Notes: generated by a model not told the origin, from the letters alone. A DNA stretch of 64,000 nucleotides from Paenibacillus sp. LHD-117 (GCF_030929555.1 NZ_JAVFVT010000018.1:1-64000); one strand, 5' to 3'. Numbered from the stretch's first letter, positions 40,638 through 51,198 are shown. Numbers and translations: made by a program.

Positions 40638-41612
40638 TCAGTACCTCCGTTTGATGTCTTTCATTTCTTCAAGGAACAACAAATAGTGGTCGTAGCGGCT
40701 CTGTTCGATCTCTCCCGACTTCACCGCTTCGGTAACCGCGCAGCCCGGCTCGTGGACATGGGTGCAGCCTCTGAACTTGCAGGAAGGCGACAACTCCCTC
40801 ATCTCCACGAAGCAGTAGCCGAGGTCCTCGATGCCAAGCTCGCCGAAGTCCAATTGGCTGAAGCCCGGAGTATCGGCGACGTAACCGCCTCCGATATCGA
40901 TAAGCTCCACGTGGCGGGTCGTATGTTTGCCCCTGCCGAGCCGGTTGCTGATCTCGTTGGTCTCCAGCGTTAGGCCGGGCACGATCGCGTTCAGCAGCGA
41001 CGACTTCCCGACGCCGGACTGTCCGGCGAAAACAGCGAGATGGCCCCTCAGCCGCGCGCGGAGCTCTTCGATGCCCTCGTTTTTGCGGGAGCTTGTCCCG
41101 AATACCTCGTATCCGAGCTTCCGGTAAATGCGACCCACGGAAGAAGCCGCTTCCGCGGCCTCCTCCGTCATTTCGCCTTCGGATTCCAAATCCCGTTTGC
41201 TTAAGCATAGGACAGCCGGAATGCCGGCATGCTCGATATGGACAAGAAACTTATCCAACAGCTGAAGGTTCAGCACAGGTTCGGTTACGGAGAACACGAG
41301 CATGGCCATATCGATATTGGCGACGGGCGGCCGTATAAGCTCGGAGCTGCGCTCATGCAATTCCGTAACCGTGCCTTCGCCGTTCTCCGTCAAGCTATAG
41401 GCGACGCGATCGCCCACTAGTGGCGTCAGGCCGCGTTTCTTAAATACGCCCCTGGCCCGGCATTGCACCGTGCCGGACGACGTCTCGCTCTCGTCCTTCA
41501 CGTAATAGTAGCCGCTCAGCGCCTTCACGATCATGCCCTGCCGGCTTTCGCCGGCTTCGTTCTCCTGTATGTCAGGTACCTGCTTCTTGGCCTTCTGCCC
41601 CATTTTCGCCAT
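40638..41612 (-). CDS. rsgA: Ribosome small subunit-dependent GTPase A
   Basis: The 324-residue protein is a circularly permuted GTPase that helps mature the 30S subunit. It has an N-terminal OB fold ([11 protein letters not shown]), the G motifs SKRDL (G4-type), [10 protein letters not shown] (G1, about 203-212) and DTPGFSQ (G3), and the C-terminal zinc site [14 protein letters not shown]. The start at 41612 has GGAGG 11 nt upstream and overlaps the prkC stop by 41 nt; a later ATG at 41534 is also possible. It belongs to the prpC-prkC-rsgA-rpe operon as in B. subtilis. Confidence 0.95.
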   Translation of the reverse strand: MAKMGQKAKKQVPDIQENEAGESRQGMIVKALSGYYYVKDESETSSGTVQCRARGVFKKRGLTPLVGDRVAYSLTENGEGTVTELHERSSELIRPPVANIDMAMLVFSVTEPVLNLQLLDKFLVHIEHAGIPAVLCLSKRDLESEGEMTEEAAEAASSVGRIYRKLGYEVFGTSSRKNEGIEELRARLRGHLAVFAGQSGVGKSSLLNAIVPGLTLETNEISNRLGRGKHTTRHVELIDIGGGYVADTPGFSQLDFGELGIEDLGYCFVEMRELSPSCKFRGCTHVHEPGCAVTEAVKSGEIEQSRYDHYLLFLEEMKDIKRRY

Positions 41613-43701
41613 TGCTTTCGTCTACCTCCGCTTGCGCTTGTTGATCCCCGTCCGGCGTGTCCGGCGGCGGCGTAGTCTCGCCGTCGCCCGGAATCGTCAG
41701 GTTCGGCGAGTCTCCGCCCGCCCCGATTTGGTCATACCGGATTTCTTTTGTATCCATAAACTGATTGTCCCGGAGAACCGTGACGCGCGCGACCGTATCG
41801 GGAGCCAGGATGACCGTCACCGGAATGTCGACCGTGCTGTCGATCGTTCGTTTGACTCCTTCAATATTTTCGCCCGTCGCATCGGAATAAATGATTTTCA
41901 CTTCGCTTGCCTTGCCTGCCGTCGCCGGAGAGATACGAATGTTGAACGTATACGTTTTCGAGTCCTCTGGCGGGCCTTTGCTGACGGTAATGCTCACCTT
42001 CGAGCCCTTGGGCACCTTGTCGTTCGGATTAAAGTTATCTTGTCTGATGACATGGTCCTTCTCGTGCAAGTAACTCGCTTCATAGAGAATGTCATCTTCC
42101 TCGAGCACGAGTTCAAGCGACTTCAGCAGGCTTCTCGCGTCCTTTAGCCTCATGTCGGTGAGGTCCGGCATATCCACCGTCTCTCGGCCCATGCTGACCA
42201 CGAACGACACCTCGGCCGTTTCCGGATCGAACATCTCGCCGTCCTTCGGCGTCTGCTCCAGAATCGTTCCCGCTTCTTCCTCGCTATGCTCTTCGGTCAC
42301 GAGGATCCGCTCTTCTGCCACGCCCATGGCGATCAGCTCTTCCTTCGCGGATTGAAGCTTCTGGCCGACGTAATTTTTTAATTCCTTCATCTCGGGGCCG
42401 TCGCTGACGGACAGCTCGATGAATGAACCTTTTTTGACGCGGATGTTGTCCTTCGACTGGTCGAATACCACGTCCTTCGGAATATCCTTATGGAATTCGC
42501 GCGTGACGGGATCCTTGACGCGAAGTCCGGCCTCCGTCAGGGTCGTCCTGGCATCCGTCTCGGTCATGCCGATGACGTACGGCACGTTGACTTCGCCGGG
42601 ATCGAGCTGCGCGAGAACCCATTTGAAGCCGAAGAGAAGCAGAACAAGCAGCGCTAACGTTATGCTGACTACGAGCACGGGTTTCTTCCAGCCCTTCGGC
42701 TTTTTCTCCTGCTCGGCGTCCTGCAAGTTCACGCTGGTCGTATCGCTGACGACCGCTTTCGGTTCCGTCCGCGAAGGCCCGTCGGAAGACGCGGCGACCG
42801 CTCCTCCGCGAATGGCCGGCATGATCCGCGTTTCATCCATGTCATGATTCGCGATGAACTGGATTCGCGGTTCGTTCAGACGGTCCGGACGAAGGCAAGT
42901 ATCCAGGTCGAGCAGCATCTCGTGCGCAGAGCCGTAACGCTCGGCAGGGTTTTTGCGCATGGCTTTCAGGATGACGTTCTCCACGCTCTGCGGAATATGA
43001 GGGTTGACCACGCGTGGCTCCTCGAACGGCTCCTGCAGATGTTTTAATGCGACGCTGATCGGGCTTTCGCCGAGGAACGGCAGCTTGGCCGTCAGCATTT
43101 GGTACAACACGATACCCAAGGAATACAAGTCGGATTTCTCTCCGGTGTTGATGCCTTTGGCGTGTTCGGGAGAGAAATAATGGACCGACCCGACGACGGA
43201 GCCCGTCTGTGTAATCGTCGACGAGGTAACCGCGCGGGCGATGCCGAAGTCCGTCACCTTCACTCTTCCGTTGTTGCCGATAAGTATGTTATGAGGCTTA
43301 ATGTCCCTATGGATAATATGATTCTGATGGGCGTGGTCGAGCGCGTCGCAGATTTGCACGGCGATGCGGATCGCTTCGTCCGTCTGAAGCGGCGCTCTCT
43401 CTTGGATGATTTCGTTGAGATTGTTGCCTTCCACGTATTCCATCACGATATAATGAATATCGTCCTCTTGTCCGACGTCATAGATGCTGACGACGTTCGG
43501 ATGGGACAACGCCGCGGCAGATTGCGCTTCGCGGCGGAATCTGCGAATAAATTCTTCGTCGCCCACGAATTGCTGGCGAAGCACCTTTACCGCGACCTTG
43601 CGGTTCAACAGCACGTCATGCGCCTTGTACACCAGTGCCATGCCGCCTCCGCCGACGCGGGTCAATATTTCGTAACGTCCTGCCAAATCATGTCCGATCA
43701 T
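41572..43701 (-). CDS. prkC: PASTA-domain Ser/Thr protein kinase (PrkC)
   Basis: The 709-residue protein has an N-terminal kinase with Gly-rich VGGGGMALVY (16-25), Lys39 in VAVKV, HRDIKPHN (131-138, catalytic Asp133) and DFG (151-153). One membrane segment follows at about 341-363, then three extracellular PASTA repeats (about 370-575) that bind peptidoglycan fragments, and an acidic Gly/Asp-rich tail. It senses muropeptides and can trigger spore germination. Its start overlaps the prpC stop by 4 nt (ATGA). The partner phosphatase and rsgA follow the B. subtilis order. Confidence 0.96.
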   Translation of the reverse strand: MIGHDLAGRYEILTRVGGGGMALVYKAHDVLLNRKVAVKVLRQQFVGDEEFIRRFRREAQSAAALSHPNVVSIYDVGQEDDIHYIVMEYVEGNNLNEIIQERAPLQTDEAIRIAVQICDALDHAHQNHIIHRDIKPHNILIGNNGRVKVTDFGIARAVTSSTITQTGSVVGSVHYFSPEHAKGINTGEKSDLYSLGIVLYQMLTAKLPFLGESPISVALKHLQEPFEEPRVVNPHIPQSVENVILKAMRKNPAERYGSAHEMLLDLDTCLRPDRLNEPRIQFIANHDMDETRIMPAIRGGAVAASSDGPSRTEPKAVVSDTTSVNLQDAEQEKKPKGWKKPVLVVSITLALLVLLLFGFKWVLAQLDPGEVNVPYVIGMTETDARTTLTEAGLRVKDPVTREFHKDIPKDVVFDQSKDNIRVKKGSFIELSVSDGPEMKELKNYVGQKLQSAKEELIAMGVAEERILVTEEHSEEEAGTILEQTPKDGEMFDPETAEVSFVVSMGRETVDMPDLTDMRLKDARSLLKSLELVLEEDDILYEASYLHEKDHVIRQDNFNPNDKVPKGSKVSITVSKGPPEDSKTYTFNIRISPATAGKASEVKIIYSDATGENIEGVKRTIDSTVDIPVTVILAPDTVARVTVLRDNQFMDTKEIRYDQIGAGGDSPNLTIPGDGETTPPPDTPDGDQQAQAEVDESNGENGAEGQEAGT

Positions 43702-44468
43702 GCACTCGCTCCCCTCGCTTCGCCAGTAGGCTGCTCTTGCAGAAGCACGACCGTAATGTTATCGTCGCCCCCGCCCTCCAGCGCCAGCTGAATGAGATGA
43801 TCCGCCTTGGCTTCCAGCTCTTGCGAACGATCCGCCACGACGCCCACGATCTGCTCCTCGTTCACCATGTTCGTAAGTCCATCGCTGCAAAGCAGAAGTA
43901 CGTCATCCGTAGACCAATCGACCGATTGAACGTCGATCTCGACCACGGGGTCCGTGCCGATCGCTCTTGTCAACACGTTGCGGCGAGGATGGTGAGCAGC
44001 TTCTTCGGCGCTCAGCTGCCCCGATTTTACAAGCTCGTTCACCAGGGAATGATCCATGGTCAGGAGCTGGATGCCGCCGTCGCCCACGCGGTACGCGCGG
44101 CTGTCTCCGACATGCCCGATGACGGCCGTGCCCGGCAGCATCAGGGCGGCGACGACCGTTGTCCCCATGTTATGGTATCGCTCGTTGCGGGATGCCATAG
44201 CGTAAATCGTCTCGTTCGCTTCCGCGATCGCCTGACGGATCAGCATCTTGCCTTCCTGCTCCGTGAGCGACTGCTTGTCGGCATGCTGCTCGAACGCGCC
44301 GCGGAACGTATCGACGGCCGTCTGGCTCGCGACGTCGCCCGCCTGGTGGCCGCCCATTCCGTCAGCGACCACGGCAATCGCAATGCCTCCGCCGAGCGAA
44401 CCTACCCAGCATTGATCTTCGTTAACTTGACGAACTCGCCCGATATTGCTTCGGTTTGCCGTTAACAA
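43698..44468 (-). CDS. prpC: PP2C-family Ser/Thr phosphatase (PrpC)
   Basis: The 256-residue protein has the PP2C metal ligands and motifs: NEDQCW, VVADGMGGHQAGDVAS (about 33-48), GHVGDSRAYR (about 114-123) and, near the end, GGGDDNITVVL. It removes phosphate placed by PrkC. The start is TTG at 44468, supported by GAGGTG 7 nt upstream. It lies 6 nt after rlmN and overlaps prkC by 4 nt, so it is translationally coupled to the kinase. Confidence 0.95.
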   Translation of the reverse strand: MLTANRSNIGRVRQVNEDQCWVGSLGGGIAIAVVADGMGGHQAGDVASQTAVDTFRGAFEQHADKQSLTEQEGKMLIRQAIAEANETIYAMASRNERYHNMGTTVVAALMLPGTAVIGHVGDSRAYRVGDGGIQLLTMDHSLVNELVKSGQLSAEEAAHHPRRNVLTRAIGTDPVVEIDVQSVDWSTDDVLLLCSDGLTNMVNEEQIVGVVADRSQELEAKADHLIQLALEGGGDDNITVVLLQEQPTGEARGASA

Positions 44469-44474
44469 CGCTCA

Positions 44475-45521
44475 TCACCTCGTCGTAGACTCCATATGTT
44501 TGGCGCGAAGCTGGCCGCAAGCGGCAGCAATGTCGTGACCCTGCTCCCGGCGAATGGTCACGTTGATCCCATTGCGGTCCAGTATGCGTTGAAACTCGAA
44601 AATGTCTTCCCGCGGCGTACGGACGTAGTTCCGCTCGGGCACATGGTTGACCGGGATGAGGTTGACGTGGCAGAGCAAGTCTTTTAATACGTCCGCAAGC
44701 TCCTGAGCATGCTCCGCCTGGTCGTTCACGCCGCCGATCAAGGCGTATTCGAACGTAATCCTTCTGCCCGTCTTCGCGATGTAATAGCGGCATGCCTCCA
44801 TGACATCCTCGAACGGGAAGCGACGGTTGACCGGCATCAGCTTGGAACGCAGCTTGTCGTTCGGGGCATGGATCGAGAGCGCCAGATTAATCTGCGTATT
44901 CTCGTCCGCGAACTTGTACATGCTCGGCACGATGCCGCTAGTCGATACCGTAATGTGGCGCTGGCCGATATTAAGGCCTTTCTCATGGATCATGAGACGC
45001 AGGAACGTCATCGTCGCGTCGTAATTCTCGAACGGCTCTCCCGAACCCATGATCACGATGCTGGATACGCGTTCGCCCGTCGCGTCCAGCATCTGCTGGG
45101 CCGTCACGACCTGGGCCACGATCTCGCCAGCTGTCAAATTCCGCTTCAACCCGCCAAGCGTGGACGCGCAGAATGTGCAGCCGATCCGGCAGCCGACTTG
45201 CGTCGTGACGCAAATGCTATTGCCGTAATTGTGCCGCATAATGACCGTCTCGATCGCGTGGTTGTCATGAAGGCCGAAGAGGAACTTGACCGTGCCGTCT
45301 TTGGATTCGAACTTCGTGATTTCCGTGAGCGTGATGAATTGGAATTCGTTCTCCAGCTTGTCGCGCAGCCCTTTGGGCAGGTTCGACATGTCCTCGAAGC
45401 TCTTGACGCGCTTCACGTAAATCCAATCGAACAGCTGGTCTCCGCGGAACTCGGGTTCGCCGTTTTCCTTCATCCAGTCCTTCAGCTGTTCGAGCGTATA
45501 GTCATAAATAATAGGTTTCAT
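44475..45521 (-). CDS. rlmN: 23S rRNA (adenine-2503-C2)-methyltransferase RlmN
   Basis: The 348-residue protein is a radical-SAM methyltransferase. The iron-sulfur cysteines are Cys111, Cys115 and Cys118 in [11 protein letters not shown], and the catalytic cysteine near the C-terminus (Cys338) lies in AAACGQL. It methylates A2503 of 23S rRNA and A37 in some tRNAs. It lies between rsmB and prpC on the minus strand; the gap to rsmB is about 120 nt. Confidence 0.97.
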   Translation of the reverse strand: MKPIIYDYTLEQLKDWMKENGEPEFRGDQLFDWIYVKRVKSFEDMSNLPKGLRDKLENEFQFITLTEITKFESKDGTVKFLFGLHDNHAIETVIMRHNYGNSICVTTQVGCRIGCTFCASTLGGLKRNLTAGEIVAQVVTAQQMLDATGERVSSIVIMGSGEPFENYDATMTFLRLMIHEKGLNIGQRHITVSTSGIVPSMYKFADENTQINLALSIHAPNDKLRSKLMPVNRRFPFEDVMEACRYYIAKTGRRITFEYALIGGVNDQAEHAQELADVLKDLLCHVNLIPVNHVPERNYVRTPREDIFEFQRILDRNGINVTIRREQGHDIAAACGQLRAKHMESTTR

Positions 45522-45644
45522 CTCTTCATATCACACCTGTATCTGCAAAGTAGACGGCGTTGCCGTGCCGAGCTTATTGCCGGCGCTTCATCGCCATCGT
45601 CGATTCATTTTACCACAAACGCCCATGTCAAGCCATAAACGGCC

Positions 45645-47189
45645 CTATAGTGTCTGTTCAACTACCTCTTGTGGGCGTCTAATCATTCTGGCGATATAGA
45701 AGCCGTCGCTGCCGAAATGCTGCGGAAGCAGCTGCAGCTGGCCGTCGAACCCGAGACCGATCAACCCCGCCTGCTCGAGCGGCTTGGTTACCGCATCCGG
45801 CCAATCGGCGTCCAGCTCGAATTCGGGATGAGCCTGCAGGAACGCCGCGATTTGGCGTTCGTTCTCCTCCGGCTCGATCGTGCACGTACTGTAGACGAGT
45901 GTGCCCCCGGGCTTCACGAGTCCGCAGACGGCGTCCAGCAGCTTGCGCTGCACGGCGCCGATCTCCGCGATATCGCCTTCGGTCTTCGTCCACTTGATCT
46001 CCGGCTTGCGGCGAATGACGCCGAAACCCGAGCACGGCGCGTCGAGGAGAACGGCATCCATCGATACAGGCGCGAAACGTTCGGAGAGCGCCGCCGCATC
46101 CCCCGTCACCGCTTCGACGTTGCGCAGCTTGAGCCGCTCCGTCTGCTGGACGATCAGCTCGCGCTTATGCGCGTGCAGGTCGTTCGCCCACACCTTGCCC
46201 TTGCCTTCCATGAGCTCCGCCATGTGGGCGCTCTTGCCGCCGGGCGCCGCGCAGCAGTCGAGCACTTTCATGCCCGCCTTCGGCGCGAGGACCTCCGCCA
46301 CGAGCATGGAGCTTTCGTCCTGCAGCGACCAGCGGCCCGTCCGAAATCCGTCCATGTCGGCCAAGTTGCCGCCGGATGCCACGACGATTCCGGCAGGGGC
46401 AAGCTCCGACGGCTCCGCTTGCAATCCTTCGGCCCTTAGCTGAGCGAGGAGCTCGTCGCGGTTCCCTTGCAGCGTATTGGCCCGGATGCTGGCATGCGGA
46501 GACCGGTTGCCCGCTTCGCAGATCGCTTCGGCCTGTTCGGCGCCGTACGTATCCGCCCAGCGCCTGACGAGCCACTCCGGATACGAGTGGCGAAGTGCGA
46601 TCGTCGCGATGGGATCTGCCAGTTGAATGGCCGATGGCACGAGCTCCGCCCGATTGCGGTCGACGTTGCGCAGAACGCCGTTCACCATGCCGGAGATGCC
46701 GGCATGTCCTCGGCGCTTCGCGATGACCACCGCTTCGTTCACCGCCGCGTGGGCCGGGATGCGGTCCAGATAGAGAAGCTGGTACGCGCTGAGGCGAAGC
46801 AGCTGGTGCACCCAAGGCTGCAGCTTCTTGACGCCCTTAGCGACGAACTTATCCAGCCAGTGGTCCAGCGTCGCCTGCCTGCCGATCGTACCATAGACAA
46901 GCTCCGTTGCGAGCGCCGCATCCGGCCTGGACAGTCCCTCGTCCTGAAGCGCGCGGTTCAGCTGCAAATTGCTGTAGGCGCCGCTGCCCGCTACCTTCGT
47001 CAAAATATCCAATGCGATTTCCCTAGGCGTAGCCGCCCTGCGTGATGAGCTTGCGCCAGCATGGCCTGCATTTCCTTTGGCTCTCTGTTGTTTGGCCCCG
47101 TTCACAGCCGCGCCTTTCGCGCGCCGCCCGCCGCTGCTGCTGCCGCCACCGCGTTGGCCCGAGTCTTTCGTGCCTTGTCCGCCGCTCAT
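45645..47189 (-). CDS. rsmB: 16S rRNA (cytosine-967-C5)-methyltransferase RsmB
   Basis: The 514-residue protein has an N-terminal NusB-like RNA-binding domain (about 55-190) and a C-terminal Rossmann methyltransferase with CCAAPGGKSAH, the DAPCSGFG motif with its catalytic cysteine, and YSTCTIEPEEN near residue 455. The first ~52 residues are an unusual Gly/Ser/Arg-rich tail without matches to either domain. ATG at 47189 overlaps the fmt stop as ATGA. The order def-fmt-rsmB-rlmN is conserved with B. subtilis. Confidence 0.95.
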   Translation of the reverse strand: MSGGQGTKDSGQRGGGSSSGGRRAKGAAVNGAKQQRAKGNAGHAGASSSRRAATPREIALDILTKVAGSGAYSNLQLNRALQDEGLSRPDAALATELVYGTIGRQATLDHWLDKFVAKGVKKLQPWVHQLLRLSAYQLLYLDRIPAHAAVNEAVVIAKRRGHAGISGMVNGVLRNVDRNRAELVPSAIQLADPIATIALRHSYPEWLVRRWADTYGAEQAEAICEAGNRSPHASIRANTLQGNRDELLAQLRAEGLQAEPSELAPAGIVVASGGNLADMDGFRTGRWSLQDESSMLVAEVLAPKAGMKVLDCCAAPGGKSAHMAELMEGKGKVWANDLHAHKRELIVQQTERLKLRNVEAVTGDAAALSERFAPVSMDAVLLDAPCSGFGVIRRKPEIKWTKTEGDIAEIGAVQRKLLDAVCGLVKPGGTLVYSTCTIEPEENERQIAAFLQAHPEFELDADWPDAVTKPLEQAGLIGLGFDGQLQLLPQHFGSDGFYIARMIRRPQEVVEQTL

Positions 47190-48148
47190 ATCGCGCCGCC
47201 TTCGCCGAAGACCGTGCCCGGCTCGAGTCTCGCGCCTTTCAGCCATTCGGCCGCGCTCATGGCGCGTTTGCCAGCCGGCTGAATTTCCGTTAGCAGGAGC
47301 CGTCCGGCTCCGGCTTGCACGAGGATCCCGTTCGTTCCCGCGTCGATAACCGTCCCCGGCCGAACGCTAGCGGCGTTCGCTGCCTCCGTCTTGCCCGCAA
47401 CGGGTTCGCATGCCCTCACTTTGAACACTTCGCCGCTTAGGAAAGTGAATGCCCCCGCCATCGGAGACAAACCTCTGACTTGATTGAACAGCTCCCTGGC
47501 CGATCTGCTCCAATCCATACGTTCGTCGTCCCGCGTCAAATTCGGGGCGTAGGTCGCTTCGTCGTCGTTCTGCGGAACCGCCTTCGCCGTACCGTCCACG
47601 ATCGACGGCAGCGTCTCGCCGAGCAGCTTCGCTCCGGCCGCGCTCAGCTTCTCGAACATCGTCCCGGACGTATCGTCGTCCCCGATCGGCAGCTCCACGA
47701 CGCTGATCATGTCGCCGGTGTCGAGTCCCTCCGCCATGTACATGATCGTCACGCCCGTAGAGCGTTCCCCGTTCATAATGGAGCGCTGGATCGGCGCTCC
47801 GCCGCGGTATTTCGGCAGAAGCGAGCCATGAACGTTAATGCAGCCGAGACGCGGAATATCCAGCACCGCCTTCGGCAAAATTTGCCCGTATGCCGCCGTC
47901 ACGATCAGCTCCGGCCCGAGTTCCCGGATCGATTCGACCGCCTCAGGGCTTCGCATCCGCTCCGGCTGGAGCACCGGCAGGCCAAGCGACAACGCCGCTT
48001 CCTTCACAGGGGGCGGCGTCAACGTTTTTTTGCGGCCCTTCGGACGATCCGGCTGCGTGACGACCGCGGCGATCTCGAAGCCGCTTTCGGCGAGCAAACG
48101 CAGAGAAGGGACGGCGAAGTCCGGCGTCCCCATAAATACGATACGCAT
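47186..48148 (-). CDS. fmt: Methionyl-tRNA formyltransferase
   Basis: The 320-residue protein transfers a formyl group from 10-formyl-THF to Met-tRNAfMet. It starts MRIVFMGTPDFAVPSL. The catalytic part contains INVHGSLLPKYRGGAPIQ (about residues 105-122), with His and Ser/Asp of the active site, and the C-terminal OB-like domain follows. It lies 3 nt after def, and the rsmB start overlaps its stop. Standard length. Confidence 0.97.
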   Translation of the reverse strand: MRIVFMGTPDFAVPSLRLLAESGFEIAAVVTQPDRPKGRKKTLTPPPVKEAALSLGLPVLQPERMRSPEAVESIRELGPELIVTAAYGQILPKAVLDIPRLGCINVHGSLLPKYRGGAPIQRSIMNGERSTGVTIMYMAEGLDTGDMISVVELPIGDDDTSGTMFEKLSAAGAKLLGETLPSIVDGTAKAVPQNDDEATYAPNLTRDDERMDWSRSARELFNQVRGLSPMAGAFTFLSGEVFKVRACEPVAGKTEAANAASVRPGTVIDAGTNGILVQAGAGRLLLTEIQPAGKRAMSAAEWLKGARLEPGTVFGEGGAI

Positions 48149-48151
48149 ATC

Positions 48152-48637
48152 TTATTCGCCGCCTTTTCTCGGTCTGTCGGAAATATCGTAGACGCTTTCG
48201 GCGAGATCCGTGAACAGAATGCCGTTCAAGTGGTCAATCTCATGCTGGAAAGCGCGCGCGAAATAGCCGCTCGCGTTCACCGTAATCGGTTCCCCGTCGC
48301 TGTTCTGCCCCTGCACGACGATCCGGTCCGCGCGGCGCACCTCGCCGTTCAGGTTCGGAATGCTCAGGCAGCCTTCCGGTCCGAGCTGCTCCCCGTCCTG
48401 CTCGACGATAACGGGATTAACCATCTCGACGAGACCGTTCTCGTCGCCCACGTCCACGACGATGACGCGTTTGGAGATGCCGATCTGAGGCGCCGCGAGA
48501 CCGACGCCTTCCGCGTCGTACATCGTTTCGGCCATATCTTTCAGCAGCTTCTTGAGGTTCGGGTTAAACTTCGTGACTTCCATCGCGATTTCGCGCAATA
48601 CCGGATCCGGTTCCTTCACGATTAATCTGATGCTCAT
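48152..48637 (-). CDS. def: Peptide deformylase
   Basis: The 161-residue protein removes the N-formyl group from new proteins. Motifs are GVGLAAPQIG (motif 1), EGCLSIP (motif 2, with a metal-ligand cysteine) and HEIDHLNG (motif 3, with the two metal-ligand histidines and the catalytic Glu). ATG at 48637 is preceded by GAGAGG 7 nt upstream; the long upstream open frame lies in the priA gene and is ignored. It follows priA by 53 nt and precedes fmt. Confidence 0.97.
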   Translation of the reverse strand: MSIRLIVKEPDPVLREIAMEVTKFNPNLKKLLKDMAETMYDAEGVGLAAPQIGISKRVIVVDVGDENGLVEMVNPVIVEQDGEQLGPEGCLSIPNLNGEVRRADRIVVQGQNSDGEPITVNASGYFARAFQHEIDHLNGILFTDLAESVYDISDRPRKGGE

Positions 48638-48690
48638 GCGTATACCTCTCTTTTCTAATCCTATTGTTTCTTTCATTACTTGCGAAGCAA

Positions 48691-51198
48691 TTATAAAATG
48701 ACTTGCGGATCCACATCCACGCTGAACAGAATTCTCCGCTGCTGCGGCGCTTCCTCGAAAGGAACGAGCGCCCGCCTGATCATCGCGGATACGTCGATGC
48801 TTCCCCGATATTTTACCACACATTGAAAACGGTAGCGATCTTTCATTCTCGGAATCGGCGAAGCGACGGGACCCAGCACCTCGAGCGCCCTCGCCATGCC
48901 GGTCGCGAGAGGCACGAGCAGCCCTTCATGCTCGGCAAGACCGCGCAGCTCCGCTGCGAACGCTTCGCTCACGGAGGAAAGCAGCGCCAGCTGCTCGTGG
49001 GACATCGTCACCAGCACGAGTCTGCAATAAGGCGGATAACCCATGACGGAACGATGGCGCAGCTCTTCGTGCAGGAATGCGGCGTAATCGTGTTTCTGCG
49101 CCGTCGTGATCGCGTAATGCTCCGGCGCGTAGCTCTGGACGATGACCTCGCCCTTCAGTTCGTGCCTGCCCGCCCTTCCGGCCACCTGCGTCAGCAGCTG
49201 GAACGTGCGCTCGGCCGCCCGGAAGTCCGGCAGATGAAGCGACGTGTCCGCCGCGATGACGCCTACTAACGTTACGAATGGAAAATCGAGCCCTTTGGCA
49301 ACCATCTGCGTGCCGAGCAGCACGTCGGCCTTACGCTCGCCGAACTGCTTCAGCAGCTTCTCGTGCGCGTGTTTCTCCGAGGTCGTGTCCACGTCCATGC
49401 GGATGACCCGAATGCCCGGGAACAGCTTGGCGAGCTCTTCCTCGACGCGCTGAGTGCCCGTGCCGAAGTATCGGATATGCTCGCTCTCGCAGGACGGGCA
49501 CTTCGTCGGGGCGCCCTCCGCATGCCCGCAATAATGGCAGCGAAGCACTCTCGACTTCTGATGGTACGTCAGCGAGATGTCGCAGTGCGGGCAAGTCGAG
49601 GTGAAGCCGCAGGAACGGCACATGACGAAGGTCGAATACCCCCTCCGGTTAAGCAGCAGAACCGATTGCTCGCCCCGCTCCAGCCTCTCCAAGAGCGCCG
49701 AATGCAGCGCTCGGCTGAACATGGACCGGTTGCCTTCCCGCAGCTCCTCCCGCATATCGACGACCTCCACCTCGGGCAGCGGCCGGCCGCCCACCCGATC
49801 GGGCATGGGGAGCAGCGAGGGAGGAGCTTTTTCGCCCGGCTTCCCTCCCTGCGGCGTGGCCGCCCCTCTGCTAGCGGCCGCGTACGATTCCAGCGAAGGC
49901 GTCGCGGAGCCTAATACGACGGCCGCGCCGTGCTGCTTGGCGCGGCGGACCGCGACGTCTCTCGCATGGTACTTCGGGCTCTCTTCTTGCTTATAGGACG
50001 ATTCGTGTTCCTCGTCGATAATAATCAGTCCGATCCGCTCGAACGGGGCGAAGATCGCGGAACGCGCTCCGATGGCAACCTGGGCCCGACCACTCCGGAT
50101 CTTTCGCCATTCGTCGAACCGCTCTCCGCTGGACAAGCGGCTATGTAGCACGGCGACCGCATTGCCGAACCGCCCCTTGAAGCGCTCGACCATCTGCGGC
50201 GTAAGGGAAATTTCCGGCACGAGCACGATCGCCTGCCGTTCCTGATCCAAACATTGTTGGATCGACTGCAGGTAAACCTCCGTTTTGCCGCTGCCCGTCA
50301 CGCCATGCAGCAGCATCGTGCGCGGCTGCCAGCCCGAAAGCGCGCCCGAAATTTGCTCGAACACCGCCTGCTGCCCTTCCGTCAGCGGCAGCGGCTGCGT
50401 CCGCCCGAAATCGCGGTGGGCGTAAGGGTCGCGTTCCCGTTCGACCTCGCGCAGCGCAAGCAGGCCTTTCTCCGCGAGCGACTTGACGCTCGCGGGCGCA
50501 ACGCCCGCTTCAGCGGCCAGCGCCTGCATCGCGATCGGTCCGCCGTGCTCCAGCATAAACGCGAGCGCTTCGCGCTGCTTGGCCGCGCGCGGCGGAATTT
50601 CTTCGAGCGCTGCGGCGGCCGCTTCCGGGCTGGCCGCGAGGAATACCGTCAGCACCCGGCGCACGGAAAGCCGATCCTTAATCGTCGATTGCTGCACGAG
50701 CGTACCGTCGCGAAGCGCCGCCTTGACCGCGCGCGTATGCTCGGGGAATTTCTGCAGCAGCGTTTCAAGCTTCGTGCGGCCTCCGGCGGCGTTCAACCAT
50801 CCGGCCAACTCCTCCGGCAATTCCGTTCCGGCGTCGTCGTCATTCGACCAGCCGACATAACGTTCTTCCTTGCCTTTGAGCGCGGCGGGAATCATCGCTT
50901 GAAGCGCCTGCGTCCAGGAGCAGCAGTACTTTTCGCTAAGCCATCTCGACAGTTCGATCATGTCCGGCAGAAGCGGCGGAAGAGCGTCCAGCAGCTCGGA
51001 TACCGGCTTCAGGCGCGAACTGTCGACCTCGGCTTCTTCGGCCAGCGCGATCACGAACCCTTGGAGCACTCTGCCGCCGAACGGCACTCCTACCCGGCTG
51101 CCGACTTCAATCCAATTCTTCATTTCATTTGGGACGCTATAATCAAAAGGCCGATCCGTCTGGCGGCTCGGCAAGTCGACAATGACTCTCGCAATCAT
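48691..51198 (-). CDS. priA: Primosomal protein N' (PriA)
   Basis: The 835-residue protein restarts stalled replication forks. It has an N-terminal DNA-binding domain, helicase motifs GVTGSGKTEV (Walker A, about 303-312) and DEEHESSYK, a zinc-binding region with cysteine pairs CRSCGFTSTCPHC, CHYCGH and CPSC (about 525-575), and the C-terminal GRAGR-type motif. It starts at 51198 as TAATG, overlapping the coaBC stop by one base, so the two are coupled. The order coaBC-priA-def is as in B. subtilis. Confidence 0.97.
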   Translation of the reverse strand: MIARVIVDLPSRQTDRPFDYSVPNEMKNWIEVGSRVGVPFGGRVLQGFVIALAEEAEVDSSRLKPVSELLDALPPLLPDMIELSRWLSEKYCCSWTQALQAMIPAALKGKEERYVGWSNDDDAGTELPEELAGWLNAAGGRTKLETLLQKFPEHTRAVKAALRDGTLVQQSTIKDRLSVRRVLTVFLAASPEAAAAALEEIPPRAAKQREALAFMLEHGGPIAMQALAAEAGVAPASVKSLAEKGLLALREVERERDPYAHRDFGRTQPLPLTEGQQAVFEQISGALSGWQPRTMLLHGVTGSGKTEVYLQSIQQCLDQERQAIVLVPEISLTPQMVERFKGRFGNAVAVLHSRLSSGERFDEWRKIRSGRAQVAIGARSAIFAPFERIGLIIIDEEHESSYKQEESPKYHARDVAVRRAKQHGAAVVLGSATPSLESYAAASRGAATPQGGKPGEKAPPSLLPMPDRVGGRPLPEVEVVDMREELREGNRSMFSRALHSALLERLERGEQSVLLLNRRGYSTFVMCRSCGFTSTCPHCDISLTYHQKSRVLRCHYCGHAEGAPTKCPSCESEHIRYFGTGTQRVEEELAKLFPGIRVIRMDVDTTSEKHAHEKLLKQFGERKADVLLGTQMVAKGLDFPFVTLVGVIAADTSLHLPDFRAAERTFQLLTQVAGRAGRHELKGEVIVQSYAPEHYAITTAQKHDYAAFLHEELRHRSVMGYPPYCRLVLVTMSHEQLALLSSVSEAFAAELRGLAEHEGLLVPLATGMARALEVLGPVASPIPRMKDRYRFQCVVKYRGSIDVSAMIRRALVPFEEAPQQRRILFSVDVDPQVIL

